A DNA stretch of 64,000 bases from Deltaproteobacteria bacterium (GTDB lineage Bacteria > Desulfobacterota > GWC2-55-46), in the NCBI GenBank assembly GCA_016218105.1, contig JACRET010000005.1:62001-126000 (forward strand). The letters are read 5' to 3'. The translations under genes were made by a program, and so were the position numbers. Shown here one piece after another: positions 1 through 9,054 of this stretch. Under the pieces are notes generated by a model. That model had not been told where the DNA came from and searched no databases. It saw only the letters and a program-made list of their open reading frames with translations. The number at the start of each line of letters is the position of its first letter. Position 1 is the stretch's first letter.

Positions 1-2072
1 GGCTGCACCTCTCCTCTCTGATTCATAGAGCCTGTAACCGCTATGCCCTGGTCGATCGGGAGGCCGGACAGGCTTGAAAGCAGGGCATACGTCTCGGAGC
101 AGGTGGCGCTGTCGCCCTCTATCTCCTCGTAGAGCTGCTCGAAGGTGATAGAGGCGGACAACGTAAGCGGAAAATCCTGGGCATATCTCTCGCCGAGGAA
201 ACTTGTAAGTATCATCAGGGCCTTGTTATGAATACGGCCGCTCATCTTGACCTCGCGCTCGATATTCACCACCCCCGAATCTCCCATATAAGTCCTTACG
301 GTGATCCTTGAAGGTTTACCAAAGGCATAATCGCCGGGGTCAAGCACCGCTATTCCGTTTACCTGGCCCGTAACACTGCCCTCTGTAGCTACCATAATAG
401 TATCGTTTGTTATGTACTCCCTTATCTTTTCCTCGATCTTGGAGTTCCTGTAAGTCCTCTCCTCTTCGGCCTTTTCAACATGCTCGGCCCCGACGGTACT
501 GGCGCCCGCGGCGCTGGCCCAATAACTCGACTCGACCACAAGGGTTTTAATGTCATTGAACTTCGCGGAGAGCTTATTCCTGTCTCCGGCGAGCCTGCAT
601 CCGAACTCCACGACCCTCCCTACGCCCGTCCTGTCGAAGGGCAGCAGATTCTCTTCCCTGCAGCGGGTCGCCACGAAGTAGGCGTATTTCTGGACATTAT
701 TCTCATCGTTTGGCAAGGCGTTGTCGAAATCGGCCTTGACCTTAAACAGCTTCCTGTATTCATTGTCAAGATTATAGAGCAGGTAATAAATAAACGGGTC
801 TCCCAGAATAACGAGCTTTATATTGACGGGTATGGGCTCTGGCTTGAGGGTTGAGGAGGAGACGAGCCTGTACTGCTCCCATACGTCCTCGATCCTTACC
901 TCCTTGTTCTTTATCATCCTCTTTAAGGAATCGTAGACGAAGATATTACGGAGTATGTCGAGGGCGTTCACTATCAGATAACCGCCGTTGGCCTTATGTA
1001 CCGAACCGCCCTTTATCATGGTGAAATCGGTCGTAGCCGCCCCGAACTGTACCCTGTACTCGGTTCTGCCGAATAGATTGTAGTAGGTAGGGTTTGATTC
1101 GCAGACAACAGGCGCGCCTTCGGCGTCCTTGTTGTTTATAATGAGGTTTACCCTGTATCTTTCAAAGCTGGGCTCCGGCCTTTGTATCTTAAGGCCGCCG
1201 AGCGCGAGCGGCACCTCTTCCTTGGGCCTGAAGTCCTCTATGTTGTCCAGTATGTTCTCTTTGATTTTATAGAGAAACTCTATAACGCCTTTAAACTCTT
1301 TATATTTATCGAGCAGGTCGTTGATGTGCGGGTTCACCACGTACTGGACGACTTCACGGTCCAGGGAGTTTATCCTCTCCTTTGTCTCCTTCTCTATATT
1401 CCTCGCGTCCCTTATAGCGTCGCTCAGTTTATCCTGCAATATCGCGAGCTCCTGCTCTATCGAGGACTTTTTCTCATGCGGCAGGGCGTCGAATTCCTCC
1501 TGGCTCAGGGCCTTTCCGCCCTTTGCCGGCACGACGGAAAGGCCGCTTACGGATTTTTTGAGGAGGAAACCTTTTTCTATCGCCCTCTGCTCCAGCCTGA
1601 AGAACAGCGCCCTTGTCCTCTCCTGCTGTCCTTCTAAAAGCTCATCCCTGTGTTTCTCGTAATCCTTTGACTCGAAAACCTTCGGGATATCCCTCCTCAA
1701 GGCTTCGATAAGCTCGTCCATGTCAATGGCAAGTTCCGAACCCCTGCCCGGGGGGAGGTTAAGCGCCTTCGGGGAGTCGGGATCGTTGAAATTAAACACA
1801 TAGCACCAGTCATCCGGGACAGGCTCGAGCCGGGCCTTTTTTTCGACGATCTCCCTTACGGTTGTGTTTTTCCCGGTTCCGCTCTCGCCCAGGACGAAAA
1901 TATTGTAATTATGGTTCTGTATGCCCAGGCCGAAGTCGATGGATTTCAGGGCCCGCTCCTGTCCTATTATCTCCTGTAGGGACGGTATCTCTTCCGTAGT
2001 CGCGAAGGAGAATACACTTGTGTCGCACTTCCAGCTGAGCTCTCCTGCAGATAATGGATTGACTTTCGCCAT
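1..2072 (-). CDS. LonB/YcbZ-type ATP-dependent protease, 3' end outside the window
   Basis: One uninterrupted frame runs leftward from an ATG at 2072 to the window edge, so the C-terminal end of the protein is missing. A Walker A motif (GESGTGKNTT) lies near residue 65. A long helical middle follows, and near the window edge comes the Lon-type proteolytic domain, where EGDSA carries the expected catalytic serine. The catalytic lysine would lie beyond the edge. This order matches the AAA_32/Lon_C family (E. coli YcbZ, LonH), which degrades cytosolic proteins using ATP. ATGs occur at 2078 and 2072. The second is preferred because the GGGAG Shine-Dalgarno touches the first but is six bases from the second. 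It is not classical LonA, since no LonA N-terminal domain is seen. Confidence 0.88.
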   Translation of the reverse strand, partial: MAKVNPLSAGELSWKCDTSVFSFATTEEIPSLQEIIGQERALKSIDFGLGIQNHNYNIFVLGESGTGKNTTVREIVEKKARLEPVPDDWCYVFNFNDPDSPKALNLPPGRGSELAIDMDELIEALRRDIPKVFESKDYEKHRDELLEGQQERTRALFFRLEQRAIEKGFLLKKSVSGLSVVPAKGGKALSQEEFDALPHEKKSSIEQELAILQDKLSDAIRDARNIEKETKERINSLDREVVQYVVNPHINDLLDKYKEFKGVIEFLYKIKENILDNIEDFRPKEEVPLALGGLKIQRPEPSFERYRVNLIINNKDAEGAPVVCESNPTYYNLFGRTEYRVQFGAATTDFTMIKGGSVHKANGGYLIVNALDILRNIFVYDSLKRMIKNKEVRIEDVWEQYRLVSSSTLKPEPIPVNIKLVILGDPFIYYLLYNLDNEYRKLFKVKADFDNALPNDENNVQKYAYFVATRCREENLLPFDRTGVGRVVEFGCRLAGDRNKLSAKFNDIKTLVVESSYWASAAGASTVGAEHVEKAEEERTYRNSKIEEKIREYITNDTIMVATEGSVTGQVNGIAVLDPGDYAFGKPSRITVRTYMGDSGVVNIEREVKMSGRIHNKALMILTSFLGERYAQDFPLTLSASITFEQLYEEIEGDSATCSETYALLSSLSGLPIDQGIAVTGSMNQRGEVQ

Positions 2073-2164
2073 TTTCATCTCCCTTACAAAGAATTTACAA
2101 TAGATTCCATCTGCTAATTATACACGGCAGAAGCTATTTTGTATTTCCAATGGATATAAAAGGC

Positions 2165-3124
2165 TCAGTGGAGGTGGTTGTGATTGTGATTCCGCTCCTT
2201 ATGCGCGATCTTGCCGAAAATGTCATTGGCGTCACATCCGGAGCACTCTGCCTGAAGCGTAGTATAAAAAATATGATAGGTTTCGGCAAGCCTTTCATTC
2301 ACCTCGGCGAATATCTCCCCCATCCTCCAGCGCTGGGTCGGCTCGATATCGAGGTGCGCGCTTAAAGCGTAGACGTTGTGGCATATCGACCAGATATGGA
2401 GGCTGTGGACGCTTGAGATCCCCTTCGAGGCCTTTATGTCCTCCACTACCTTATTGAGCTCTATCTCCCTGGGAACCCCCTCAAGGAGTATATGGGAGGA
2501 CTCCTTTATTATCTGGAAAGCGCCGAGCAATATTATCAGGCCTATCAGGATGCTTATGAGCGGGTCTATGGGGAACCAGCCCGTATAATATATCACGGCC
2601 GCGCCGGCTATGACCCCCACGGAAGCGGCGGCGTCGCCTATGACGTGGATGAAAGCGCTTTTTATATTAAGGTCGCTTGTGGCGTAGTGCTTGAGCCACA
2701 TGGCTACGATAAGGTTTACGGCAAGGCCTATCACGGCGACTATTATCATGCCGGTGGATTCTACCGGCAGGGGGTTAAAAAGCCTTTTATAAGCCTCGTA
2801 AAAGATGAATATGGTGATAAGGAATAGTACGGAGCTGTTTATGAAGGAGACAAAGACCTCGACCCTGTGAAGGCCGTAAGTCCTTTTTTCCGTCGGGGGC
2901 ATCTCTGAGATGTATATGGCGAACCAGCTTAAAGAAAGGGCAAAGACATCCATGAAGACATGGGCGGCGTCCGACATAAGGGCCAGGCTGTTCGTCATGT
3001 AGCCGCCTATAAGCTCAGCCAGAAAGATTATCCCGGTGAGAATTACAGAGAGCTTCAGACGTCCCTTGAGCTGCCTGTCTATGTCGTGTATATGATCATG
3101 TGTCTCTTCCAGGTTACTACCCAC
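2165..3124 (-). CDS. Cation diffusion facilitator (CzcD/ZitB-like metal efflux)
   Basis: The 319-residue protein has about six hydrophobic segments in its first 210 residues and a cytoplasmic C-terminal domain. Conserved HVFMD and HVIGDA motifs in helices 2 and 5 provide the His/Asp metal site typical of Zn/Co/Cd CDF exporters. The N-terminus (THDHIHD) and C-terminus (HKERNHNHNHLH) are histidine-rich, a common feature of zinc-handling CDFs. It would exchange cytosolic divalent metal for protons at the inner membrane. It stands alone on the minus strand between modC and the protease. Zinc is the likeliest substrate, but cobalt is possible given the cobalt locus nearby. A second, unrelated-looking CDF lies at 58031-58882. 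Confidence 0.9.
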   Translation of the reverse strand: MGSNLEETHDHIHDIDRQLKGRLKLSVILTGIIFLAELIGGYMTNSLALMSDAAHVFMDVFALSLSWFAIYISEMPPTEKRTYGLHRVEVFVSFINSSVLFLITIFIFYEAYKRLFNPLPVESTGMIIVAVIGLAVNLIVAMWLKHYATSDLNIKSAFIHVIGDAAASVGVIAGAAVIYYTGWFPIDPLISILIGLIILLGAFQIIKESSHILLEGVPREIELNKVVEDIKASKGISSVHSLHIWSICHNVYALSAHLDIEPTQRWRMGEIFAEVNERLAETYHIFYTTLQAECSGCDANDIFGKIAHKERNHNHNHLH

Positions 3125-3291
3125 CTAACAGGTATGGAAAAATCCGTCCGCGGCTTTTTCCGCTTCGGCTTAGCCGAACCGACTTTGCTAAGCCTCTCAA
3201 ATTGCTCGATTTATTATCTCGCACTCAGGCCGTCCATCCCTGGACTGCCTGGGGGCTTCATTCCCCGCAACCTGCTAACTAATTGGATTTA

Positions 3292-4386
3292 TTAAGTTAT
3301 AACCCAAATGTTTTCCTTTTTTAATGATACCCTGATACGCTTGCCGATGGCAAGCTCTAACTTTCGGACTACAAAGTTCGGAAGCTCTATCTTAAGGAGC
3401 GTGTCGCTTTTACCCACTTTCAAAAAGATTATCTGTGTAGAGCCTTTGCCTGTGGCGGAGACGACCTCCCCTTCTATGATATTATCCTGTATTTTATTGT
3501 CAAGCACCCTGTCGGGCCGTATTATGAGTATCTCCTCCGGTCTTATGCAAAAAGAGACCTCCTGCCCTATCGAAAGCGGGTTCCCGTACGGCGCATTGGC
3601 CTTGATAGCGCCCAAATCCGGGTTTGTGATGACCGCCTGCCCGTCGCCAAACCCGGCGATAGCGCCTGCAAATATATTCCTTACGCCTAAAAATCTCGCC
3701 ACATTCCTTGTATTGGGCCTGTAAAAGACATCCTCCCTATCGCCTACCTGCTCGACCTTGCCGTTGTTTATTACCGCTATCCTTTTCCCAAGCATGAAGG
3801 CCTCTTCAAGGTCATGGGTAACCAGTATCGTGGTTATCGGATACATCCTGTGGATGTTGATGAGATCGGCCCTCAGTTTTTCTCTTACCTGATAATCGAG
3901 CGCCGAGAAAGGCTCATCTAAAAGAAGCACCCTGGGCTCGGCGGCCAATGTCCTGGCAAGGGCGCACCTTTGCTTCTGCCCGCCTGATAATTCGTGAGGG
4001 AATCTTTCCTCAAGCCCCCCAAGCCGCATAACCCCAAGCAGTTCATTTACTTTTCTTTTTATCTCGCCTGGTTTGAGGTGCGAGATCCCGTAGGCGATAT
4101 TTTCATGGACGGTCATATGCGGGAAGAGCGCGTATTCCTGGAAGAGATAGCCTATCCTTCTATCCCTGATAGGCAGGTCTATGTTAAGGGCTGAGTCAAA
4201 GACCTTGTCGGTCCCGACATTTATCTCCCCCTCATCGGGCCTGGTTATGCCGGAGATCATCTTCAGTATAATGGTCTTGCCCGCCCCGGACGGCCCGAAA
4301 AGGACCAACAGCTCCTCATTCAGGCTCAGCTCCACGTCTATATCAAAGGAGCCCAGGGTTTTTTTCAGCTTAAGTTCCAAATTCAT
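3292..4386 (-). CDS. modC: Molybdate ABC transporter ATP-binding protein ModC
   Basis: The 364-residue ATPase carries Walker A (GPSGAGKT), the ABC signature (LSGGQKQR), Walker B (VLLLDEPFSALD) and the His-switch (VTHDLEEA). The last roughly 110 residues form a TOBE/MOP-like domain, as in ModC. It would power molybdate (or tungstate) import through ModB. Its start follows the modB stop by a single base, so the two are translationally coupled. With modA it forms a leftward modA-modB-modC operon under the molybdenum-cofactor riboswitch. Sulfate or iron ABC ATPases are similar, but the neighbours decide the assignment. Confidence 0.93.
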   Translation of the reverse strand: MNLELKLKKTLGSFDIDVELSLNEELLVLFGPSGAGKTIILKMISGITRPDEGEINVGTDKVFDSALNIDLPIRDRRIGYLFQEYALFPHMTVHENIAYGISHLKPGEIKRKVNELLGVMRLGGLEERFPHELSGGQKQRCALARTLAAEPRVLLLDEPFSALDYQVREKLRADLINIHRMYPITTILVTHDLEEAFMLGKRIAVINNGKVEQVGDREDVFYRPNTRNVARFLGVRNIFAGAIAGFGDGQAVITNPDLGAIKANAPYGNPLSIGQEVSFCIRPEEILIIRPDRVLDNKIQDNIIEGEVVSATGKGSTQIIFLKVGKSDTLLKIELPNFVVRKLELAIGKRIRVSLKKENIWVIT

Positions 4387-4387
4387 T

Positions 4388-5065
4388 TTAGAATCTGCCC
4401 TTCGTGAACCTGCCTGCGATATAAAGCACCGAGAATGAGAACAAGGTAATAATGCTGACCAGTATGTTGGCGGTATAGCTGTCCCCGCTTTGAACAGCGT
4501 CGTATATGGCTATCGGGAGCGTCTGGGTAAGTCCGGGGATATTCCCGGCTATCATTAGAGTAGCTCCAAACTCGCCCGTGGCTCTGGCGAACGCCATGAC
4601 AGCCCCGGCAACAAGCCCCCGCCAAGCTAGCGGAAGGGTTATGCTTTTAAATACCTGAAATTCCGTCTTGCCCAGGAGCCTTGCGGCGTTCTCAAGCTCT
4701 ATGCCTACGCCTTCCAGCGCCGCCCTCGCGGGCTTTACAAATAAAGGAAGGGAAGATATTATCGCGGCGATGACCGCCCCCTTCCATGTAAATACGATCT
4801 CGACTCCAAGGCTCTCAAACAGCCTGCCCACTGGGCTGGACTTTCCAAAGGCGCTTAAAAGGTAATACCCGAGCACGGTCGGCGGGATCACGAGCGGCTG
4901 CATTATAACCACGTCAAGAAGCCCTTTGCCCCAAAACTCCTTCTTTGCCATGAGCCAGGCGAGCGCGAGCCCGGAGATGGCCGTAAATATGGTGGCGATG
5001 AACGAGACCTTGATAGTGAGGTATAGTGGAAAGAGATCCATAATTCCTTTAGTCAAAATGCCCAC
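4388..5065 (-). CDS. modB: Molybdate ABC transporter permease ModB
   Basis: The 225-residue membrane protein has about five to six transmembrane helices, the usual size for ModB. The binding-protein-dependent permease (EAA) loop is seen around ENAARLLGKTEFQVFKSITLPLAWRG in the middle of the protein, where ModC docks. It forms the inner-membrane channel for molybdate. It lies between modA (219-bp gap, filled by a dispersed repeat) and modC (one-base gap). The repeat between modA and modB could weaken cotranscription or stabilise the upstream message. No internal defect is seen. Confidence 0.93.
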   Translation of the reverse strand: MGILTKGIMDLFPLYLTIKVSFIATIFTAISGLALAWLMAKKEFWGKGLLDVVIMQPLVIPPTVLGYYLLSAFGKSSPVGRLFESLGVEIVFTWKGAVIAAIISSLPLFVKPARAALEGVGIELENAARLLGKTEFQVFKSITLPLAWRGLVAGAVMAFARATGEFGATLMIAGNIPGLTQTLPIAIYDAVQSGDSYTANILVSIITLFSFSVLYIAGRFTKGRF

Positions 5066-5119
5066 CCAGGGCTTAAGCCCTGGGTATCAGGAGAAGAAGA
5101 TACTTTAGCGTGCGAAAAA

Positions 5120-5273
5120 AACTCAAACAGATGTCATTGCGAGCGAAGCGATCTCGCTTAAATATCCCCCTCACCCAGCCTCTCCCCAAATGGGGAGAGG
5201 GGCTTCTTTATGTAGGGCCCGTTCCCCGAACGGGCCGGGAAACGATAAGGGAATGGACTTTTTCAGCAGCCTG
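5120..5273. repeat. Dispersed repeat block between modA and modB
   Basis: This mosaic contains the CATTGCGAGCGAAGCGATCTCG-type block, a CCTCACCCAGCCTCTCCCC / GGGGAGAGG hairpin block, a GGGCCCGTTCCCCGAACGGGCC hairpin, and ends at 5258-5273 with CTTTTTCAGCAGCCTG. That motif recurs at 7850, 16538, 23792, 39341 and 63353. The right end sits 12 bases past the modA stop. No coding potential is seen. Confidence 0.75.
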
Positions 5274-5284
5274 CCTGAGGCCGT

Positions 5285-6049
5285 TCATTTACGGGGCAAC
5301 ACGAAACCGTATTTCTTCAATATCAGTCTACCCGCAGGGCCTTTTACGTATTTTATAAATGCCTCAGCGCTCTCTTTTTCCTTTGACGCGGCTACGACCC
5401 CGGCTGCCTGGTCTATGGGGTTATGCAGCCTTGAATCTATCTCCGTGTACTTTATCCCAGGCACTCCGGCTACCGACAAAGCGATGATCCCTGCCTCGGC
5501 GTTACCCGTCTCAATAAATTGCAGGGTCTGCCTTATGTTCTCTCCATAGACGAGCTTGTCTCTTACCTTCTCCCATAGCCCTTCTTTTTTAAGGGCCTCC
5601 ATCGCGGCCCTACCGTAAGGCGCATGGGCGGGGTTCGCAATGGCTATCCTCTTCACACCGGGCTTCAGCAGGTCTTTAAGGCCCGTTATGCCCGTACTGG
5701 ATGCCTCCCTGACTGCCAGCACGATCCTGCCCTCGGCATACAGGGTGACCGAATCCGGCATTACGACGAGGGCCTTTTTAAGCCCGTCGATATACCGCAG
5801 GTCTGCCGCGAAAAAAACATCGAACGGCGCGCCGCTCTCTATCTGCTTCGCGAGCATCCCGGTTGAGCCGAAGGAGAGCCTCACCTTGACCCCGTTGTCC
5901 TTCTCAAACCCAGCGGCTATCTCCTTTAGCGCGAATGTAAGGTCGGATGCAGCGGCAACGTTAATGCTCCCAACCGGCGCGGCGGCCCCGGCGGAGGGCA
6001 AGGCGAAAAAAGATATGAAAAATATAAAAAGAAGATTTAAAAAGCGCAC
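5285..6049 (-). CDS. modA: Molybdate-binding periplasmic protein ModA
   Basis: The product is a periplasmic substrate-binding protein. A signal peptide (FLNLLFIFFISFFALPSAGAAA) is followed by VAAASDLTFALKEI and FGSTGMLAKQIESGAPFDVFFAAD, the characteristic ModA motifs that bind oxyanions. I place the start at the GTG at 6049, preceded by AAGGGG at good spacing, giving 255 residues. A longer frame beginning at 6154 would run through the terminator and riboswitch and lack a leading signal peptide. The protein delivers molybdate to ModBC. Expression is likely repressed by molybdenum or tungsten cofactor through the upstream riboswitch. Confidence 0.93.
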   Translation of the reverse strand: MRFLNLLFIFFISFFALPSAGAAAPVGSINVAAASDLTFALKEIAAGFEKDNGVKVRLSFGSTGMLAKQIESGAPFDVFFAADLRYIDGLKKALVVMPDSVTLYAEGRIVLAVREASSTGITGLKDLLKPGVKRIAIANPAHAPYGRAAMEALKKEGLWEKVRDKLVYGENIRQTLQFIETGNAEAGIIALSVAGVPGIKYTEIDSRLHNPIDQAAGVVAASKEKESAEAFIKYVKGPAGRLILKKYGFVLPRK

Positions 6050-6064
6050 GGTTACCCCTTCCCC

Positions 6065-6097
6065 AAAAAAAAAGCCAACCCATAGGAAAGGTCGGCT
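6065..6097 (-). terminator. Intrinsic terminator of the modA riboswitch
   Basis: On the minus strand an 8-bp stem (AGCCGACC with GGTTGGCT, one G-U pair) is followed by nine U residues, directly upstream of the modA Shine-Dalgarno. The loop and 5' arm include CCTTTCC (6085-6091). This is the exact complement of GGAAAGG (6117-6123) in the aptamer, so the two structures are mutually exclusive. Confidence 0.88.
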
Positions 6098-6111
6098 TTG
6101 TACCTCGGTAC

Positions 6112-6209
6112 AATCTCCTTTCCAAACATGGGAGGCCCGGCCGTTTCCAGCCACGCCCTAACGGCCAATGCGCCTTAGGCGAACCCTTAGGCGCATTGGC
6201 TCGGAGATT
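6112..6209 (-). ncRNA. Molybdenum-cofactor (Moco/Tuco) riboswitch aptamer upstream of modABC
   Basis: Reading the minus strand, P1 is AATCTCC (6203-6209) paired with GGAGATT (6112-6118). Inside it are an 11-bp hairpin (GCCAATGCGCC / GGCGCATTGGC), a GGCTG-GAAA-CGGCC hairpin with a GNRA tetraloop, and a conserved GCCTCCC...TGGAAAGG segment resembling the 3' part of the E. coli moaA leader. This is the architecture of the Moco RNA motif. Ligand binding would hold GGAAAGG in the aptamer, allow the downstream terminator to form and switch modABC off. Confidence 0.85.
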
Positions 6210-6219
6210 AATTTGTTCT

Positions 6220-6249
6220 AGCTTAGCATGATTTTTAAAAAACTGTCAA
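6220..6249 (-). promoter_or_regulatory. Possible sigma-70 promoter for modABC
   Basis: A perfect TTGACA (6244-6249) is followed after 18 bases by a weak TAAGCT. This would start transcription a few bases before the riboswitch P1. The -10 is poor, so the position is tentative. Confidence 0.4.
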
Positions 6250-6260
6250 ACAAATAGCGT

Positions 6261-7667
6261 TCAGCCGGCGGGTATCGAGAACCCGAATGTCGCGCCGATC
6301 GGGACCCCCGGCTCAACCCAGATACGCCCGCCGTGGGCCTCGACGAAGCTCTTTACGATGTTTAAGCCAAGTCCGGCGCCGCCGGTCTTAATGCCTTCTT
6401 CGGTCTGGTAAAAGGCATCGAATATCCTCTCCGCTTCAAGGGCGGTGATCCCCTTGCCGTCATCCGAGACGGTAATGGTCAGCGCTCCGTTCTGATGATC
6501 GACAGCGATCCTTACCTCGGATGCGGCGTGCTTGAATGCATTGGAGAGGAGGTTATATATCGCCCTTTGGAGCTTGTCTGAATCGGCCTCCAGCTCCGTA
6601 TTATCCTCGAAATCCTCCGTATAAACGGATCCGTTCAGGAATAGCTTTTTCTCAGAGCTCTGGAACGGCAAGGCGGCCTCTTTTATTATGCCGGACAGGG
6701 CCACCCTTTCCTTTTTAAGCACGAGGCTTCCGCTCTGCGCGCGGCTGAAGTCCAATATGTCGGAGGTCATGGTATTGAGCTTCTGCGCTCCTCTGATAAG
6801 CGCCTCTATCCTTTTCTTCTGTTTTTCATTTATGGCGCTTTCAAGCTGCATCATAAGGAGTTCAGCGGAAGTCATGATGGACGTAAGCGGCCCTCTAAGG
6901 TCATGGACTATATGGTCGATATACATCCTGTTTATACGGTCAAGCTCCTTCTGCCTTTTCATATTGAAGGCGATCCCTAAAAAATTCTTTATCTCTCCTG
7001 TCTCGTCCTTTATCGCGTTGATCGATAAGAGTACAGGCACTTCTTTCCCGTCTTTGGTAAGATTTATTATCTCCCCCCTCCAGAAACACCTGTCAGGGTC
7101 GAGTATATCCTTCCACATCCGCTCATAGAGCTCTGGCGTAGAATGCTGGGACTTGAGCACCCTCGGGTTTTTACCAAGCACCTCTTCCCTCTTATACCCG
7201 TAAGTATCGAGAAAAGACTGGTTCACATCCATTATATGGCCGGCCTTATCGGTGACGGCTACGGCGTCGTTTGAGAACCTGAATATGCGCTGAAACTCCT
7301 CGGATAATATGCCGGGCACCCTGGATGCCCTCTCGGTATTCAAAACGAGCATAAAGGCGTATAAAGAGCCGCTTCGGTCTCTTAACGGATATACAGAGAC
7401 AAATATATCCATATCGGTGCCGTCTTTTTTGCGAAGCCCGATCTTACTCCCTATAACAGACCCTGCGGCTATAACGGCCCCAGCGGTCTTCACATTCTCA
7501 AAGATGGCCTTATTGCTTTCTTCCATGCCAGGGGTAGACAGGGAAATAAAATCCTTTCCGAAAAGCTCTTCCTCAGAAAAGCCAAGCACATCTTTTATGC
7601 TCTCGCCGGAACGGATGATGACACCGTCCATATTTACGCTTAAATTGCCTTCTTTTATCATGGTCAT
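6261..7667 (-). CDS. Soluble PAS-domain sensor histidine kinase
   Basis: The 468-residue protein has two PAS-like domains (about residues 15-110 and 125-240), then a HisKA dimerisation helix with the phospho-accepting His255 in DHIVHDLRGPLTS. An HATPase domain follows, with the N box (LLSNAFKHA) and G boxes (DDGKGI, GGAGLGLNIV). No transmembrane helix or receiver is present, so it is a cytosolic kinase. It likely senses a small ligand, redox state or energy state through the PAS domains. No response-regulator gene is adjacent, making it an orphan. Its stop lies just upstream of the modA leader, but it is probably a separate transcript. The cognate partner cannot be told from sequence. Confidence 0.88.
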   Translation of the reverse strand: MTMIKEGNLSVNMDGVIIRSGESIKDVLGFSEEELFGKDFISLSTPGMEESNKAIFENVKTAGAVIAAGSVIGSKIGLRKKDGTDMDIFVSVYPLRDRSGSLYAFMLVLNTERASRVPGILSEEFQRIFRFSNDAVAVTDKAGHIMDVNQSFLDTYGYKREEVLGKNPRVLKSQHSTPELYERMWKDILDPDRCFWRGEIINLTKDGKEVPVLLSINAIKDETGEIKNFLGIAFNMKRQKELDRINRMYIDHIVHDLRGPLTSIMTSAELLMMQLESAINEKQKKRIEALIRGAQKLNTMTSDILDFSRAQSGSLVLKKERVALSGIIKEAALPFQSSEKKLFLNGSVYTEDFEDNTELEADSDKLQRAIYNLLSNAFKHAASEVRIAVDHQNGALTITVSDDGKGITALEAERIFDAFYQTEEGIKTGGAGLGLNIVKSFVEAHGGRIWVEPGVPIGATFGFSIPAG

Positions 7668-7769
7668 TAGAAAAAATTCGGCTCAGGATACCATATAGGT
7701 TCCATTTGTTATACTCTTATGGACGAAAATTTGCAACCATGATTTGACGGCAATTTGAATATGCATGCG

Positions 7770-7865
7770 AGGCGTCGAGAAGCGAGGAATGAGGCGTACT
7801 TTGTCTGTACGCCGCAGTGACGAGCGACAATGACAACGAAGCAGGTGGACTTTTTCAGCAGCCTG
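7770..7865. repeat. MITE-like repeat abutting the deoB stop
   Basis: The segment is nearly identical to those at 16455-16552 and 39257-39356. It has GGCGTCGAGAAGCGAGG, a GGCGTAC...GTACGCC hairpin and the right end CTTTTTCAGCAGCCTG (7850-7865). The right end touches the deoB TAG stop directly. A matching left end is not clear here, so this copy may be 5'-truncated. Confidence 0.7.
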
Positions 7866-9038
7866 CTAACCGATGATCTCTTTCAAAAAAGAAACACCCG
7901 CTGAGCTTCTGGTTCCGAATATCTCCGCTATCGTCTGGCCGAGATCGGCAAACGTATCCCTCGTGCCGAGGTCTACGCCGGACTTTAAACCCTTGCCGTA
8001 CACCAGGAGCGGGACGTACTCTCTCGAATGGTCTGTGGAAGGGGTGGTGGGGTCGCAGCCGTGGTCAGCCGTCATAAAAAGGACGTCCTGCTCACCTAGA
8101 AGGGCGATGATCTCAGGTATCCTCTTATCTATCATCTCCAACGCCCTGGCGTACCCTTTAGGGTCGTTGCGATGCCCGTAAACGGTATCGAAGTCAACGA
8201 GGTTCGTAAAAATAAGCCCCTCTTTGTATTCCTTTAACGCCTCTATGGTCTTATCAATCCCGTCGGAGTCGCTTATGGTATGGACTTCGCTTGTGACACC
8301 CCTGTGGACGAATATATCGCCGATCTTGCCGACCCCTATTACAGGCTTTCCAAGCGCCTTTATCTTCTCAAGCACCAGCTCCCCTGGAGGCTCGACCGGG
8401 TAATCTCTTCTCCTGGCAGTCCTTTTAAAGTTTCCGGGGCTCCCGATAAACGGCCTCGCGATGACCCTGCTTATCCTGTATTCAGTAAGGAACTTTCTGG
8501 CGACAAGGCATACCCTGTATAGCTCATCGAGGGGTACCAGCTCCTCGTGCGCCGCTATCTGGAATACGCTGTCCGCCGACGTGTATACTATAAGCTTGCC
8601 GGTCTTTAGATGCTCTTCACCGAACTCATCCAGAATCCCGGTTCCCGAGGCAGGCTTGCCCCCGAGATACCCGTACCCGGACAATCTTGTGAACTTTTCC
8701 ATTATTTCAGCTGGAAAACCATCGGGGTACGTCGGGAAAGGTTCCTTAAGGATAATCCCGGACATCTCCCAATGGCCCGTGGCGGTATCCTTGCCGGGGG
8801 ACGCTTCCTTCATCCGGCCGTACGAGGCACTGGGGGCGGATGTCTTTTTTATCGAGTCAACGCCTTCGATAAGCCCGAGCCCCATCGATGAGAGATTTTC
8901 CAGATCCACCCCTCCGGCGGCTATAGCCAGATGGTCAAGCGTATCGCTTCCAGCATCGTTATAATCCCCGGCATCGGGAAGCTCTCCGATGCCGAGGCTG
9001 TCGAACACTATAATAACCGCCCGCTTTAGAGTATGCAT
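7866..9038 (-). CDS. deoB: Phosphopentomutase DeoB
   Basis: The 390-residue enzyme interconverts ribose-1-phosphate or deoxyribose-1-phosphate with the 5-phosphate. It belongs to the alkaline-phosphatase-like metalloenzymes. The first metal-binding aspartate lies in VFDSLGIGELPDAGD and the C-terminal metal site in MTADHGCDPTTPSTDHSRE, both diagnostic for DeoB. Length matches the family. It lies 16 bases after cbiH on the same strand, so it appears to be the last gene of the cobalamin operon. DeoB normally serves nucleoside salvage, and a link to B12 is not established. Confidence 0.93.
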   Translation of the reverse strand: MHTLKRAVIIVFDSLGIGELPDAGDYNDAGSDTLDHLAIAAGGVDLENLSSMGLGLIEGVDSIKKTSAPSASYGRMKEASPGKDTATGHWEMSGIILKEPFPTYPDGFPAEIMEKFTRLSGYGYLGGKPASGTGILDEFGEEHLKTGKLIVYTSADSVFQIAAHEELVPLDELYRVCLVARKFLTEYRISRVIARPFIGSPGNFKRTARRRDYPVEPPGELVLEKIKALGKPVIGVGKIGDIFVHRGVTSEVHTISDSDGIDKTIEALKEYKEGLIFTNLVDFDTVYGHRNDPKGYARALEMIDKRIPEIIALLGEQDVLFMTADHGCDPTTPSTDHSREYVPLLVYGKGLKSGVDLGTRDTFADLGQTIAEIFGTRSSAGVSFLKEIIG

Positions 9039-9054
9039 TCAGTCTCTGCCCGGT

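Noticed and set aside
5285-6154. Longer modA reading frame starting at 6154
   Set aside because: It would pass through the terminator and the Moco riboswitch. The GTG at 6049 has a good Shine-Dalgarno and a signal peptide directly after it.
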